Assembly: GCF_947488945.1 (NCBI RefSeq) | Contig: NZ_CANLBS010000025.1 | Location: 1 to 64,000, forward strand | Source: an uncultured Streptomyces sp. | Lineage (GTDB): Bacteria; Actinomycetota; Actinomycetes; Streptomycetales; Streptomycetaceae | Direction of reading: 5' to 3' | DNA: 64,000 nt | Shown here: one piece after another, positions 10,140 to 19,068 of the stretch | Position numbering within the stretch: the stretch's first letter is position 1 | How the letters are laid out: every line of letters starts with the position of its first letter | Translations under genes and position numbers: made by a program | Notes under the pieces: model-generated | Databases searched by the model: none | What the model was told of the DNA's origin: nothing | The model's input: only the letters and a program-made list of their open reading frames with translations

Positions 10140-12941
10140 ATGGCCTCACGTACGTCCGGCAAGGGTTCCCAGGGCACTGCGGGCACCGCGAAGAGCGCCG
10201 GCCGCGGACCGGGGCCGGCCAAGAAGGCGGTTCCCGCCAGGAAGCCCGCCGCGAAGAGGGCGGTGCCCGCGAAGAAGGCGCCGGTCAAGCGCGCCGCGGT
10301 CAAGAAGGCGCCGCCGCGTCCCGCGCCGTCGCCGACCGGCGGCGTCTACCGCCTGGTGCGCGCCGTCTGGCTGGGCGCCGCACACGGCGTCGGCGCGGTG
10401 TTCCGCTCGATAGGGCGCGGGGCGAAGGGGCTCGACCCGGCCCACCGCAAGGACGGCCTGGCTCTCCTGCTGCTCGGGCTGGCCCTGATCGTGGCGGCGG
10501 GCACCTGGTCGAACCTGCGCGGCCCGGTCGGGGACCTGGTGAAGATGCTGGTCACCGGCGCCTTCGGCCGTCTCGACCTGCTGGTGCCGCTGCTGCTGGG
10601 CGCGGTCGCGGTCCGGCTGATCCTCTATCCGGAGAGGCCCGAGGCCAACGGCCGCATCGTGATCGGTCTCTCCGCCCTCGTCATCGGCATCCTCGGGCAG
10701 GTCCACATCGCCTGCGGCGGTCCGGGCCGGGAGGACGGCACGGAGGCCATGCAGGACGCCGGCGGCCTCATCGGCTGGGCGGCCTCCCAGCCCCTCGTCT
10801 TCACCATGGGCGACGTGCTGGCCGTACCGCTGCTCCTGCTGCTCACGGTCTTCGGGCTCCTCGTGGTCACCGCCACGCCCGTCAACGCGATCCCGCAGCG
10901 GCTGCGGCTGCTCGGCTCCAAGCTGGGTCTCATCGAACCGCCGCCGGGCGCCGTCGGGGGCCACGACCGGTACGACGGCCGCGACGACTACGACGCCTAC
11001 GACCCGTACGACGACGGGTACGACCGGCCGCAGGACGCGGCGCCGCTCCGTTCCCGGCGTCCCGGCGTGCGCCGGGCGGACCCGGCCGTGGGCCACGCCC
11101 CGGACGAGGCCGAGTCCGAGGCCCTCTCGCAGCGGCGCCGCCCGCGCCGCCCCTCGGCGCAGCCCGCGATGAACCGCACCATGGACGCGGTGGACGTGGC
11201 CGCCGCTGCCGCCGCCGCGCTGGACGGAGCGGTGCTCAACGGAATGCCGCCCTCCCCGCTGGTCGCCGACCTCACCCAGGGCGTCCAGGCCGACCGCGAC
11301 GGCAAGGAGCGGACCGCCACGCCCGTGCCGGGCGCGCGCGAGGCGGACTCCGGGCGCATCCGGCCGACGCGCCCCGGTTCCTCCGGGGTGCCCGACCTGA
11401 CGAAGCCCGCCCCGGAGGCGCCGCGCGACCTCCCGGCCCGTGCGGAGCAGCTCCAGCTCTCCGGGGACATCACCTACGCGCTGCCCTCGCTCGACCTGCT
11501 GGAGCGGGGCGGGCCCGGCAAGTCGCGCAGCGCCGCCAACGACGCGGTGGTGGCGTCGTTGACCACCGTCTTCACGGAGTTCAAGGTCGACGCCGCCGTC
11601 ACCGGTTTCACCCGGGGCCCGACGGTCACCCGGTACGAGGTCGAACTCGGTCCGGCGGTCAAGGTGGAGCGGATCACCGCGCTCACCAAGAACATCGCGT
11701 ACGCGGTCGCCAGTCCCGACGTGCGGATCATCTCGCCGATCCCCGGCAAGTCCGCCGTCGGCATCGAGATCCCCAACTCCGACCGGGAGATGGTCAATCT
11801 CGGGGACGTGCTGCGACTCGCCGACGCCGCAGAGGACGACCACCCGATGCTGGTGGCGCTGGGCAAGAACGTCGAGGGCGGCTACGAGATGGCCAACCTG
11901 GCGAAGATGCCGCACGTCCTGGTGGCGGGTGCCACCGGCTCCGGCAAGTCCTCCTGCATCAACTGCCTGATCACTTCGGTCATGGTGCGGGCCACCCCCG
12001 AGGACGTGCGCATGGTGCTGGTCGACCCCAAGCGGGTCGAGCTCACCGCCTACGAGGGCATTCCGCACCTGATCACGCCGATCATCACCAACCCGAAGAA
12101 GGCGGCCGAGGCGCTGCAGTGGGTCGTGCGCGAGATGGATCTGCGCTACGACGACCTCGCGGCCTACGGCTACCGCCACATCGACGACTTCAACCACGCG
12201 GTCCGCAGCGGCAAGGCGAAGGCCCCGGAGGGCAGCGAACGGGAGCTGTCCCCCTACCCCTACCTGCTGGTGATCGTGGACGAGCTGGCCGACCTGATGA
12301 TGGTGGCCCCGCGCGACGTGGAGGACTCGATCGTCCGCATCACGCAGCTCGCCCGCGCCGCCGGCATCCACCTGGTGCTCGCCACCCAGCGGCCGTCGGT
12401 CGACGTGGTGACCGGTCTGATCAAGGCGAACGTGCCGTCCCGGCTGGCGTTCGCCACGTCGTCGCTGGCGGACAGCCGCGTCATCCTCGACCAGCCCGGC
12501 GCCGAGAAGCTCATCGGAAAGGGTGACGGACTGTTCCTGCCGATGGGGGCGAACAAGCCGACCCGCATGCAGGGCGCGTTCGTCACCGAGGACGAGGTGG
12601 CCGCCGTCGTCCAGCACTGCAAGGACCAGATGGCCCCGGTCTTCCGGGACGACGTGGTGGTCGGCACCAAACAGAAGAAGGAGATCGACGAGGACATCGG
12701 CGACGATCTCGACCTGCTGTGCCAGGCGGCCGAGCTGGTCGTCTCCACCCAGTTCGGCTCCACCTCCATGCTCCAGCGCAAGCTGCGGGTCGGGTTCGCC
12801 AAGGCCGGCCGGCTGATGGACCTCATGGAGTCCCGCAACATCGTCGGACCGAGCGAGGGTTCGAAGGCGCGGGACGTCCTGGTGAAGCCGGACGAGATCG
12901 ACGGGGTGTTGGCCGTCATCCGAGGGGAAACCGGTCCGTGA
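10140..12941 (+). CDS. ftsK: DNA translocase FtsK/SpoIIIE
   Basis: The product is 933 aa and pumps chromosomal DNA through closing septa, in Streptomyces mainly during sporulation. A Lys/Ala-rich basic tail (1-65) precedes four hydrophobic membrane segments (about 105-255), an acidic, proline-rich linker rich in DRYD-type repeats (about 270-440), then the RecA-like motor with Walker A GATGSGKSS (about 596-604) and Walker B VIVDELADLM (about 710). The C-terminal gamma winged helix (about 850-930), which recognises orientation sequences, ends the protein. ATG at 10140 starts the basic tail; TAACCT ends 7 bases before it, so a leaderless transcript is possible. No classical ribosome binding site is seen. 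Confidence 0.95.
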   Translation: MASRTSGKGSQGTAGTAKSAGRGPGPAKKAVPARKPAAKRAVPAKKAPVKRAAVKKAPPRPAPSPTGGVYRLVRAVWLGAAHGVGAVFRSIGRGAKGLDPAHRKDGLALLLLGLALIVAAGTWSNLRGPVGDLVKMLVTGAFGRLDLLVPLLLGAVAVRLILYPERPEANGRIVIGLSALVIGILGQVHIACGGPGREDGTEAMQDAGGLIGWAASQPLVFTMGDVLAVPLLLLLTVFGLLVVTATPVNAIPQRLRLLGSKLGLIEPPPGAVGGHDRYDGRDDYDAYDPYDDGYDRPQDAAPLRSRRPGVRRADPAVGHAPDEAESEALSQRRRPRRPSAQPAMNRTMDAVDVAAAAAAALDGAVLNGMPPSPLVADLTQGVQADRDGKERTATPVPGAREADSGRIRPTRPGSSGVPDLTKPAPEAPRDLPARAEQLQLSGDITYALPSLDLLERGGPGKSRSAANDAVVASLTTVFTEFKVDAAVTGFTRGPTVTRYEVELGPAVKVERITALTKNIAYAVASPDVRIISPIPGKSAVGIEIPNSDREMVNLGDVLRLADAAEDDHPMLVALGKNVEGGYEMANLAKMPHVLVAGATGSGKSSCINCLITSVMVRATPEDVRMVLVDPKRVELTAYEGIPHLITPIITNPKKAAEALQWVVREMDLRYDDLAAYGYRHIDDFNHAVRSGKAKAPEGSERELSPYPYLLVIVDELADLMMVAPRDVEDSIVRITQLARAAGIHLVLATQRPSVDVVTGLIKANVPSRLAFATSSLADSRVILDQPGAEKLIGKGDGLFLPMGANKPTRMQGAFVTEDEVAAVVQHCKDQMAPVFRDDVVVGTKQKKEIDEDIGDDLDLLCQAAELVVSTQFGSTSMLQRKLRVGFAKAGRLMDLMESRNIVGPSEGSKARDVLVKPDEIDGVLAVIRGETGP

Positions 12942-12987
12942 AGGTTGTGCGAGCAACCGTTTCCCCCGCTCGAACGTCCAGTTGTAA

Positions 12988-13012
12988 GGAGGGACGGAAT
13001 CCTTCCCTCCTC
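12988..13012 (+). terminator. probable ftsK terminator
   Basis: AGGAGGGA (12988-12995) pairs with TCCCTCCT (13005-13012) over a 9-base loop, 46 bases after the ftsK stop. There is no T run, which is usual for Streptomyces terminators. Confidence 0.5.
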
Positions 13013-13140
13013 CCGTCAGCCCCAGGGGTTGTCCGGCGGGCCCGATGGCGTACAAAGTCGTGGCTCCCGGTTGCCCCACCCTTTCGCACCCCCCCTAGAC
13101 TGAACATCCAGCAGGTGGCTCACGCTCGAAAGGCGCCCCC

Positions 13141-13944
13141 GTGTCCATCGGCAACTCCCCCGAAGACGACCGGCCTTCGATCGGTCGCGCGCTTCAGCAG
13201 GCTCGTATCGCCGCAGGTCTGACGGTCGAGGAAGTCAGCGGCTCCACCCGGGTGCGCATCCCCCTCGTGCACGCGATCGAGGAGGACGACTTCTCGCTCT
13301 GCGGCGGCGACGTGTACGCCCGCGGCCACATCCGGTCGTTCGCCCGCGTCGTCTCCGTCGACCCGGAACCGCTCGTCCAGCAGTACGACGCCGAGCACGG
13401 CGGCCGCCCCGCGCCCACGCCCGCGGCGCCGCTGTTCGAAGCGGAACGGATCCGATCCGATCCCCGGCGGCCCAACTGGACCGCGGCGATGGTCGCGGCC
13501 ATCGTCGCCGTCGTCGGGTTCGCCGGATTCACCCTCTTCAACGGCGACGACGACGGCCCCGGCGCCACGCAGCTCGCCGAGGGCTCCACTCCCGACACCG
13601 CCACGACGACCAAGCCCGCCCCGACCAAGCCGGCCGACCCCAAGCCCGTGCCGTCCGAGAGCGCCATCGCCGCGGCCCCCCGCGACAAAGTGACGGTGAA
13701 GCTCAGCGCGACCGGCGGCAAGAGCTGGATCTCCGCGAAGGACCACAACGGCCGGCTGCTCTTCGACGGACTGCTGACCGAAGGGCAGTCCAAGACCTTC
13801 ACCGACGGGGAGCGCATCGATCTCGTGCTCGGCAACGCCGGGTCGATCGAACTCTTCGTCAACGGCAAGAAGGTCGAGGACCAGTTCGAGCCCGGTCAGG
13901 TCGAACGACTGTCCTACACGAAGGGTGATCCGGAAGCCGGATGA
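13141..13944 (+). CDS. RodZ-like membrane HTH protein
   Basis: The product is 267 aa. An XRE-type helix-turn-helix of the HTH_25 class (about 15-75, beginning [19 protein letters not shown]) is followed by a single membrane segment (about 117-138, rich in A, V and I), a Pro/Ala/Lys/Thr-rich linker, and a C-terminal beta domain of the DUF4115 type (about 180-262). This is the layout of RodZ, which links the cytoskeleton to the wall, and the gene lies next to ftsK in streptomycetes. The precise role in Streptomyces is not established. GTG start at 13141 with GAAAGG (13128-13133); TAGACT (13096-13101) is a likely -10. Confidence 0.8.
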   Translation: MSIGNSPEDDRPSIGRALQQARIAAGLTVEEVSGSTRVRIPLVHAIEEDDFSLCGGDVYARGHIRSFARVVSVDPEPLVQQYDAEHGGRPAPTPAAPLFEAERIRSDPRRPNWTAAMVAAIVAVVGFAGFTLFNGDDDGPGATQLAEGSTPDTATTTKPAPTKPADPKPVPSESAIAAAPRDKVTVKLSATGGKSWISAKDHNGRLLFDGLLTEGQSKTFTDGERIDLVLGNAGSIELFVNGKKVEDQFEPGQVERLSYTKGDPEAG

Positions 13945-13991
13945 CCGGACCCCGTCCCGGCACCCGCCGGGACGGCCGTCCTCCCCCCTTA

Positions 13992-14029
13992 CCCGTGAGC
14001 GCCCGGCACCCGTGCCGGGCGCTCACGGG
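13992..14029 (+). terminator. strong terminator before rimO
   Basis: A perfect 17-bp stem (13992-14008 with 14013-14029) carries a 4-base CCCG loop, 48 bases after the RodZ-like stop. It has no T run but is very stable. It separates that gene from the rimO operon. Confidence 0.85.
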
Positions 14030-14114
14030 CGTCCGGCACCCGTTCGCGGTGACTGCGTGTAGCGGCAACCCCTGCACGGCAGGGCGCGCGCCCGGACAAA
14101 GTAGTCTTGAGCCC

Positions 14115-15593
14115 ATGCCCGAACGCCGCACCGTCGCCCTCGTCACTCTTGGCTGCGCCCGTAACGAGGTGGACTCGGAGGAGCTTGCAGGCCGCTTGGC
14201 AGCGGACGGCTGGGAGCTCGTCGAGGACGCCTCCGACGCGGACGTCGCCGTCGTCAACACCTGCGGCTTCGTCGAAGCCGCCAAGAAGGACTCCGTCGAC
14301 GCCCTGCTCGAAGCCAATGACCTCAAGGACCACGGCAGGACCCAGGCGGTCGTCGCCGTGGGCTGCATGGCCGAGCGCTACGGCAAGGACCTCGCCGAGG
14401 CCCTGCCGGAAGCCGACGGCGTCCTCGGTTTCGACGACTACGCCGACATCTCCGACCGGCTCCAGACCATCCTCAACGGCGGCATCCACGCCTCCCACAC
14501 CCCGCGCGACCGGCGCAAGCTCCTGCCGATCAGCCCCGCGGAGCGGCAGGACGCCGCCGTCGCGCTGCCCGGACACGCCCAGGAGATCGCACCGGCCCCC
14601 GCCGACCTGCCGGAGGGCCTCGCTCCGGTCTCGGGCCCCAGAGCACCCCTGCGCCGCCGTCTGGGCACCAGCCCGGTCGCCTCGGTGAAGCTGGCCTCCG
14701 GCTGCGACCGCCGCTGCTCCTTCTGCGCCATCCCCTCGTTCCGCGGCTCGTTCATCTCCCGCCGCCCCTCGGACGTGCTCGGGGAGACCCGCTGGCTGGC
14801 CGAGCAGGGCGTCAAGGAGGTCATGCTGGTCTCCGAGAACAACACGTCGTACGGCAAGGACCTCGGCGACATCCGGCTGCTGGAGTCGCTGCTGCCGGAG
14901 CTCGCCGCAGTGGACGGCATCGAGCGCATCCGGGTGAGCTACCTCCAGCCGGCCGAGATGCGCCCCGGTCTCATCGACGTGCTGACCTCCACCCCGAAGG
15001 TCGCGCCGTACTTCGACCTGTCCTTCCAGCACTCCGCCCCCGGCGTACTGCGCGCCATGCGCCGCTTCGGCGACACCGACCGCTTCCTGGAACTGCTGGA
15101 CACCATTCGGTCCAAGGCGCCCGAGGCCGGCGCCCGGTCCAACTTCATCGTCGGCTTCCCCGGCGAGACCGAGGCCGACGTCGCCGAACTGGAACGCTTC
15201 CTCACCGGGGCCCGGCTCGACGCCATCGGCGTGTTCGGCTACTCCGACGAAGACGGCACCGAAGCCGTCGGCTACGAGAACAAGCTGGACGAGGACACCA
15301 TCGCCGAGCGGCTGGCGCACATCTCGCAGCTCGCCGAGGAGCTGACCTCGCAGCGCGCCGAGGAGCGCGTCGGCGAGACCCTCCAGGTCCTGGTGGAGTC
15401 GGTGGAGAGCGAGGACGACGGCCCGGTGGCCATCGGCCGCGCGGCCCACCAGGCTCCCGAAACGGACGGGCAGGTGGTCTTCACCACACGCGAGGGTCTG
15501 GTTCCCGGCCTTATGGTCGAGGCGAAGGCAGTGGGCACCGAGGGAGTCGACCTGGTGGCCGAACACCACACATTCGCGGAGGCAGCCAGATGA
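14115..15593 (+). CDS. rimO: ribosomal protein uS12 methylthiotransferase RimO
   Basis: The product is 492 aa, a radical-SAM methylthiotransferase that modifies the conserved Asp of ribosomal protein S12. The N-terminal UPF0004 domain has the [12 protein letters not shown] signature and further cysteines (NTCGF, VGCMAE) for the second iron-sulfur cluster. The radical-SAM motif CxxxCxxC is C197, C201, C204 ([10 protein letters not shown]). A TRAM-like domain ends it. The signature after the cysteines and the sequence around the cluster are RimO-like rather than MiaB-like; a true miaB lies at 43644. An insertion of about 45 residues (about 150-195) precedes the SAM motif. ATG at 14115 follows a TAGTCT -10 by exactly 7 bases, implying a leaderless message. 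The stop overlaps pgsA by ATGA. Confidence 0.92.
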   Translation: MPERRTVALVTLGCARNEVDSEELAGRLAADGWELVEDASDADVAVVNTCGFVEAAKKDSVDALLEANDLKDHGRTQAVVAVGCMAERYGKDLAEALPEADGVLGFDDYADISDRLQTILNGGIHASHTPRDRRKLLPISPAERQDAAVALPGHAQEIAPAPADLPEGLAPVSGPRAPLRRRLGTSPVASVKLASGCDRRCSFCAIPSFRGSFISRRPSDVLGETRWLAEQGVKEVMLVSENNTSYGKDLGDIRLLESLLPELAAVDGIERIRVSYLQPAEMRPGLIDVLTSTPKVAPYFDLSFQHSAPGVLRAMRRFGDTDRFLELLDTIRSKAPEAGARSNFIVGFPGETEADVAELERFLTGARLDAIGVFGYSDEDGTEAVGYENKLDEDTIAERLAHISQLAEELTSQRAEERVGETLQVLVESVESEDDGPVAIGRAAHQAPETDGQVVFTTREGLVPGLMVEAKAVGTEGVDLVAEHHTFAEAAR

Positions 15594-16453
15594 CGCGAGT
15601 CCCGGCATCCGCGGCGAGCGGCTCCGGTGCGACACCGGTCCGCGGCGGCAAGCTGGGGTCCGCGGCCGTCAACCAGGCCGGCCTGTGGAACATCGCCAAC
15701 ATCCTCACCATGGTGCGGCTGCTGCTCGTGCCGGGGTTCCTGCTGCTGCTGTTCCACGACGGCGGCTACGACCCGATGTGGCGTTCGTTCGCCTGGGCGG
15801 CCTTCGCCGTCGCGATGATCACCGACCTGTTCGACGGGCATCTGGCGCGTACGTACAACCTGGTGACGGATTTCGGGAAGATCGCCGACCCCATCGCGGA
15901 CAAGGCGATCATGGGCGCGGCGCTGCTCGGCCTGTCCTGGCTGGGCGACCTTCCCTGGTGGGTCACCGGTGTGATCCTCGCCCGTGAGCTCGGCATCACG
16001 CTGCTGCGGTTCTGGGTGATCCGGCACGGTGTCATCCCGGCCAGCCGCGGCGGCAAGCTGAAGACGCTCACCCAGGGCATCGCGGCGGGGATGTACGTCC
16101 TCGCGCTCACCGGGCCGCTGGCGACGCTCCGCTTCTGGGTGATGATGGCCGCCGTCGCGCTGACGCTGATCACGGGTCTGGACTACGTCCGCCAGGCCGT
16201 CGTGCTGCGCCGGGCCGGGCTCGCCTCCGAGCGGGCCGCCGCCCTGGAGGCCGTGGACGCCGCCGGGGACGACGTCGGCCTCGTCCGGATCGAGGCGGTG
16301 CCGAGCGTGGGCGACGCCCTTGGAGTGGCCCTGGCGGACGACGTCACGGCCGCCGAGCGGGCCGGCGCGGAGGCCGCGCAGGCGTCCGCGGGGCCGGTCG
16401 CCACGGGATCCACGGCGGCCGACGTACGCGACGCCGCGGAGGCCGAACGGTGA
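15590..16453 (+). CDS. pgsA: CDP-diacylglycerol-glycerol-3-phosphate phosphatidyltransferase
   Basis: The product is a 287-aa membrane enzyme making phosphatidylglycerol phosphate from CDP-diacylglycerol and glycerol 3-phosphate. The CDP-alcohol phosphatidyltransferase motif DGxxAR(x8)GxxxDxxxD is complete (DGHLAR...GKIADPIAD, about residues 82-104). Membrane helices fill about 30-205. An Ala-rich tail of about 80 residues after the last helix is unusual and may be regulatory or disordered. Translation is probably coupled to rimO (ATGA overlap) and to cinA (GTGA overlap at 16450). Confidence 0.9.
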   Translation: MTRVPASAASGSGATPVRGGKLGSAAVNQAGLWNIANILTMVRLLLVPGFLLLLFHDGGYDPMWRSFAWAAFAVAMITDLFDGHLARTYNLVTDFGKIADPIADKAIMGAALLGLSWLGDLPWWVTGVILARELGITLLRFWVIRHGVIPASRGGKLKTLTQGIAAGMYVLALTGPLATLRFWVMMAAVALTLITGLDYVRQAVVLRRAGLASERAAALEAVDAAGDDVGLVRIEAVPSVGDALGVALADDVTAAERAGAEAAQASAGPVATGSTAADVRDAAEAER

Positions 16454-16974
16454 CAGCCGCGGCGGAGGTACTCGGGCGCCTGGTGGAGCGCGGCGAGAGC
16501 CTCGCCGTCGCCGAGTCGCTGACCGGCGGCCTGGTGGCCGCGGAGCTCACCTCCGTGCCCGGGGCCTCCCGGGCCTTCCGCGGCTCTGTGACGGCGTACG
16601 CCACCGAACTGAAGCGCGACGTCCTCGGTGTGGACGGCGCCCTGCTCGCCGAGCGCGGCGCGGTCGATCCCGACGTGGCCCGCGCCATGGCGATCGGCGT
16701 CCGCCGCGTTCTGGGCGCCGACTGGGGCGTCTCGACGACGGGCGTCGCGGGTCCCGATCCGCAGGACGGCCGGCCGGTGGGCACCGTCTACGTGGCGGTC
16801 GCGGGTCCCGGCGGCGTCGAAAAAGTGGCCGCGTTGCGGTTGAACGGCGGCCGTGCGGACATCCGTAAGGAAAGTGTGTCGAGCGCGCTCGACCTGCTGC
16901 GTGGCGAACTCCGCGACAACGCGGGGGCACAGGATACGGAACAGAACGGGGGGTATGGATGTTTGCAGCCCTGA
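16450..16974 (+). CDS. cinA: CinA C-terminal / PncC family nicotinamide-nucleotide amidase
   Basis: The product is 174 aa and consists only of the CinA C-terminal domain, which in PncC deamidates nicotinamide mononucleotide for NAD recycling. The motifs AESLTGGLVAAELTSVPGAS, GSVTAYAT, GVSTTGVAGPD and GTVYVAVA are all typical. The N-terminal MoeA-like half of full CinA is absent, as in most actinobacterial homologues. The GTG start overlaps the pgsA stop. rimO-pgsA-cinA reads as one operon. Confidence 0.88.
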   Translation: MTAAAEVLGRLVERGESLAVAESLTGGLVAAELTSVPGASRAFRGSVTAYATELKRDVLGVDGALLAERGAVDPDVARAMAIGVRRVLGADWGVSTTGVAGPDPQDGRPVGTVYVAVAGPGGVEKVAALRLNGGRADIRKESVSSALDLLRGELRDNAGAQDTEQNGGYGCLQP

Positions 16975-17068
16975 GTGAACACGACATCGCTCCCCGCACG
17001 GCCGCAGCGCTAGGCGGTACGGTGGGGCGAGAAGGATGCGGCTACGCGGTCCGAGGAGGGAGCCACCG

Positions 17069-17443
17069 ATGATTCTGCTCCGTCGCCTGCTTGGTGACGT
17101 GCTGCGTCGGCAGCGCCAGCGCCAAGGCCGTACTCTGCGCGAAGTCTCCTCGTCCGCCCGAGTCTCGCTCGGCTATCTCTCCGAGGTGGAGCGGGGGCAG
17201 AAGGAGGCATCCTCCGAGCTGCTCTCCGCCATTTGCGACGCGCTTGACGTACGGATGTCCCAGCTCATGCGAGAAGTGAGCGATGAGCTGTCACTCGCCG
17301 AACTGGCCGAGTCGGCAGCCGCGAGCGATCCGGTGCCCGTACCGGTGCGCCCCATGCTCAACTCCGTCTCGGTGACGGGTGTGCCCACCGGGCGGGTGAC
17401 GATCAAGGCGCCCGCCGAAGCGGTGGACGTCGTCGCCGCCTGA
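17069..17443 (+). CDS. clgR: ClgR, XRE-family regulator of Clp/Lon protease genes
   Basis: The product is 124 aa. An XRE helix-turn-helix (about 8-68, with [30 protein letters not shown]) is almost invariant in actinobacterial ClgR, the activator of clpP1P2, clpC and lon. The remaining 55 residues are Pro/Val-rich and end in VVAA. In Streptomyces the last two alanines of ClgR are recognised by ClpP1P2, so this end probably makes the protein unstable and closes a feedback loop. ATG at 17069 is chosen over the longer frame from 17036 because GAGGAGGGA (17053-17061) precedes it. Position after cinA is the conserved actinobacterial order. Confidence 0.92.
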   Translation: MILLRRLLGDVLRRQRQRQGRTLREVSSSARVSLGYLSEVERGQKEASSELLSAICDALDVRMSQLMREVSDELSLAELAESAAASDPVPVPVRPMLNSVSVTGVPTGRVTIKAPAEAVDVVAA

Positions 17444-17464
17444 CGGTTACGCATCGCGTGACAC

Positions 17465-17502
17465 GGAGCCCCGGTCCGCCCCTCGTGGCGGGCCGGGGCT
17501 CC
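17465..17502 (+). terminator. clgR terminator
   Basis: A 16-bp stem (17465-17480 with 17487-17502, one T.G pair) and a CCTCGT loop lie 21 bases after the clgR stop. The rest of 17503-17740 holds the dpsB upstream region; TTGAGG near 17612 and TATGCC near 17632 are only weak promoter candidates. Confidence 0.85.
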
Positions 17503-17740
17503 GCCGCGTCCGTGGCCCTGGCGTTCCGGGCACCGGGGTCGCACAGGGATTCTTCTGCGTGCGGAGTGGTGTGAGCCGGGGCGTGCGGGGCACACGTAGG
17601 ACGAGGCCGATTGAGGTCGTTATGTCGGCTTTTATGCCATCGTGGATGGTGAACCGAAGCGGCCCCTCGTGTCGACCGAAGCACACAGGCCGGGTGGACC
17701 GTGATACCGCCGGGAACCCCGCCGCCAGATCGGAGAGAGC

Positions 17741-18211
17741 ATGTCTGTAGTGAAGAGCCCGCTGTCCGAGTCCGATCTCAAGACCGTCGGAGACGCCCTG
17801 CAGGGCGCTCTGGTCGACCTGGTCGATCTGTCGCTGGTGGCCAAGCAGGTCCACTGGAACGTCGTCGGCCCGCGCTTCCGCTCCGTGCACCTCCAGCTCG
17901 ACGAGGTCGTCGACACGGCCCGCCAGCACTCCGACACCGTCGCCGAGCGCGCCTCGGCCGTGGGCGTCAACCCCGACGGCCGGTCCGCGACGATCGCCAA
18001 GACCACGGCGATCAACGTGGCCCCCGAGGGGTGGATCAAGGACACCGACGCCGTGAAGGCCCTGGTCGACGCCCTCGGCATCGTGATCGGCCGGATGCGC
18101 GAGCGCATCGAGGTCACCGAGAACCCCGACCCGGTGAGCCAGGACATCCTGATCACGCTGACTGCGGACCTCGAGAAGCATGCGTGGATGTTCCAGGCCG
18201 AGAGCGCCTGA
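17741..18211 (+). CDS. dpsB: Dps-family mini-ferritin
   Basis: The product is 156 aa, the usual length for Dps, a dodecameric ferritin-like protein that oxidises and stores iron and protects the nucleoid. All five ferroxidase ligands fit the spacing of Escherichia coli Dps: H38, H50, D54, D65 and E69. There is no long N-terminal lysine tail, so DNA binding, if any, must use another surface. By position after clgR it corresponds to the S. coelicolor dps paralogue called dpsB; the letter is from gene order. ATG at 17741 has GGAGAG eight bases upstream. A 13-bp tandem repeat begins in its stop codon. Confidence 0.9.
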   Translation: MSVVKSPLSESDLKTVGDALQGALVDLVDLSLVAKQVHWNVVGPRFRSVHLQLDEVVDTARQHSDTVAERASAVGVNPDGRSATIAKTTAINVAPEGWIKDTDAVKALVDALGIVIGRMRERIEVTENPDPVSQDILITLTADLEKHAWMFQAESA

Positions 18212-18270
18212 CGCCGACGTCTGAAGCCGACGCCTGACGCCGACATCTGACGCGGGTGCCTGACGCGGGC
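18206..18270 (+). repeat. five tandem copies of a 13-bp unit
   Basis: Consensus GCCTGACGCCGAC or a one- to four-base variant is repeated head to tail: 18206-18218, 18219-18231, 18232-18244, 18245-18257 and 18258-18270. The first copy contains the dpsB stop codon. Each unit carries TGA, and 13 is not a multiple of three, so the array closes all three frames. Confidence 0.9.
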
Positions 18271-18299
18271 GCCCACCCAGCCGTCCCGCATGACGCGTG

Positions 18300-18336
18300 C
18301 ACTGCCCCGACCGGAGGAAGACCGGCCGGGGCAGTG
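18300..18336 (+). terminator. dpsB terminator
   Basis: A 15-bp stem (18300-18314 with 18322-18336, one A-C mismatch) follows the 13-bp repeat array. The remaining bases to 18523 carry no recognisable gene; they form the upstream region of the next one. Confidence 0.75.
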
Positions 18337-18523
18337 GTGTGTACGGCCCGGGACGGGCCGTGGATTCGCCGTGGGTTCCCGGCGGCCTCCCGTGACGCCC
18401 GGGGCCCGGAATGCGGGCTCTGGAATGCAGGTGCGGGGGAGCCGGGGCAGACTGCCGGGAACGGCCCAGGCCGCCCGGTGCCGCGGCGGCCGTCCGGCCG
18501 GGAACGGACCGGAGGAGGCAGCC

Positions 18524-18880
18524 ATGGCGTGGCGATGGATACCGGTGCGCTGCATACCCGCACTCGGATTCGGCGGGCTGTGGACGTGGGCGGTGGCGCG
18601 GCTGGTGCTGGCGCCGGAGCACACGGGGCTGATCGAGGGGGCGGTGGCGGCGGGCGGCTGGGGGCTGAGCCTGCTGCCGGTGCATGTGGCGGGCGTAGCG
18701 GGTCCGGGCGGCGGGGTGGTGAGTGGTACCGGCGCGGACGGCGGCGACGGCCGGGGGAGGCGGGGGGACCGGCGGTGGCCGGCGCTCCGGTCGCGGTGGT
18801 CCGTGTTCCGGTCGCGGTGGCCCAGGAGGGAACGGGACGGGGAGGGTCACGAGGGCGGCGGGGCTTCGGACGGGCGGTAG
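18524..18880 (+). CDS. small membrane protein, unknown function
   Basis: The product is 118 aa. Two hydrophobic stretches (about 11-30 and 37-57) are followed by a Gly-rich then Arg-rich basic tail of 55 residues. No family was recognised. ATG at 18524 is supported by a strong GGAGGAGG (18511-18518). The tail is low complexity, so the true end of the conserved part is unclear. It lies between dpsB and the converging nei-lhr operon. Confidence 0.6.
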   Translation: MAWRWIPVRCIPALGFGGLWTWAVARLVLAPEHTGLIEGAVAAGGWGLSLLPVHVAGVAGPGGGVVSGTGADGGDGRGRRGDRRWPALRSRWSVFRSRWPRRERDGEGHEGGGASDGR

Positions 18881-19068
18881 GACGCGGCGCGTGTCACCCG
18901 TCCGGGTGAACGTGGGGCGGGCGGACCCAGCGGCTGGGAGGGACGCCGACTCGGCCGTGGAGGCGGCGGTCCTCTCGGGCGGAAGGCGGGGAGGAGTGAC
19001 GCGCCGGAGGCAGGGGCGCCGGGCGCGGTGAGGGCGTCAGGCGGTAGGGACGTCAGGTGATGGCCGCG

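Noticed and set aside
14115-15593. Second miaB
   Set aside because: The region around the cysteines, its length and its place before pgsA fit RimO; the MiaB signature is at 43644-45161.
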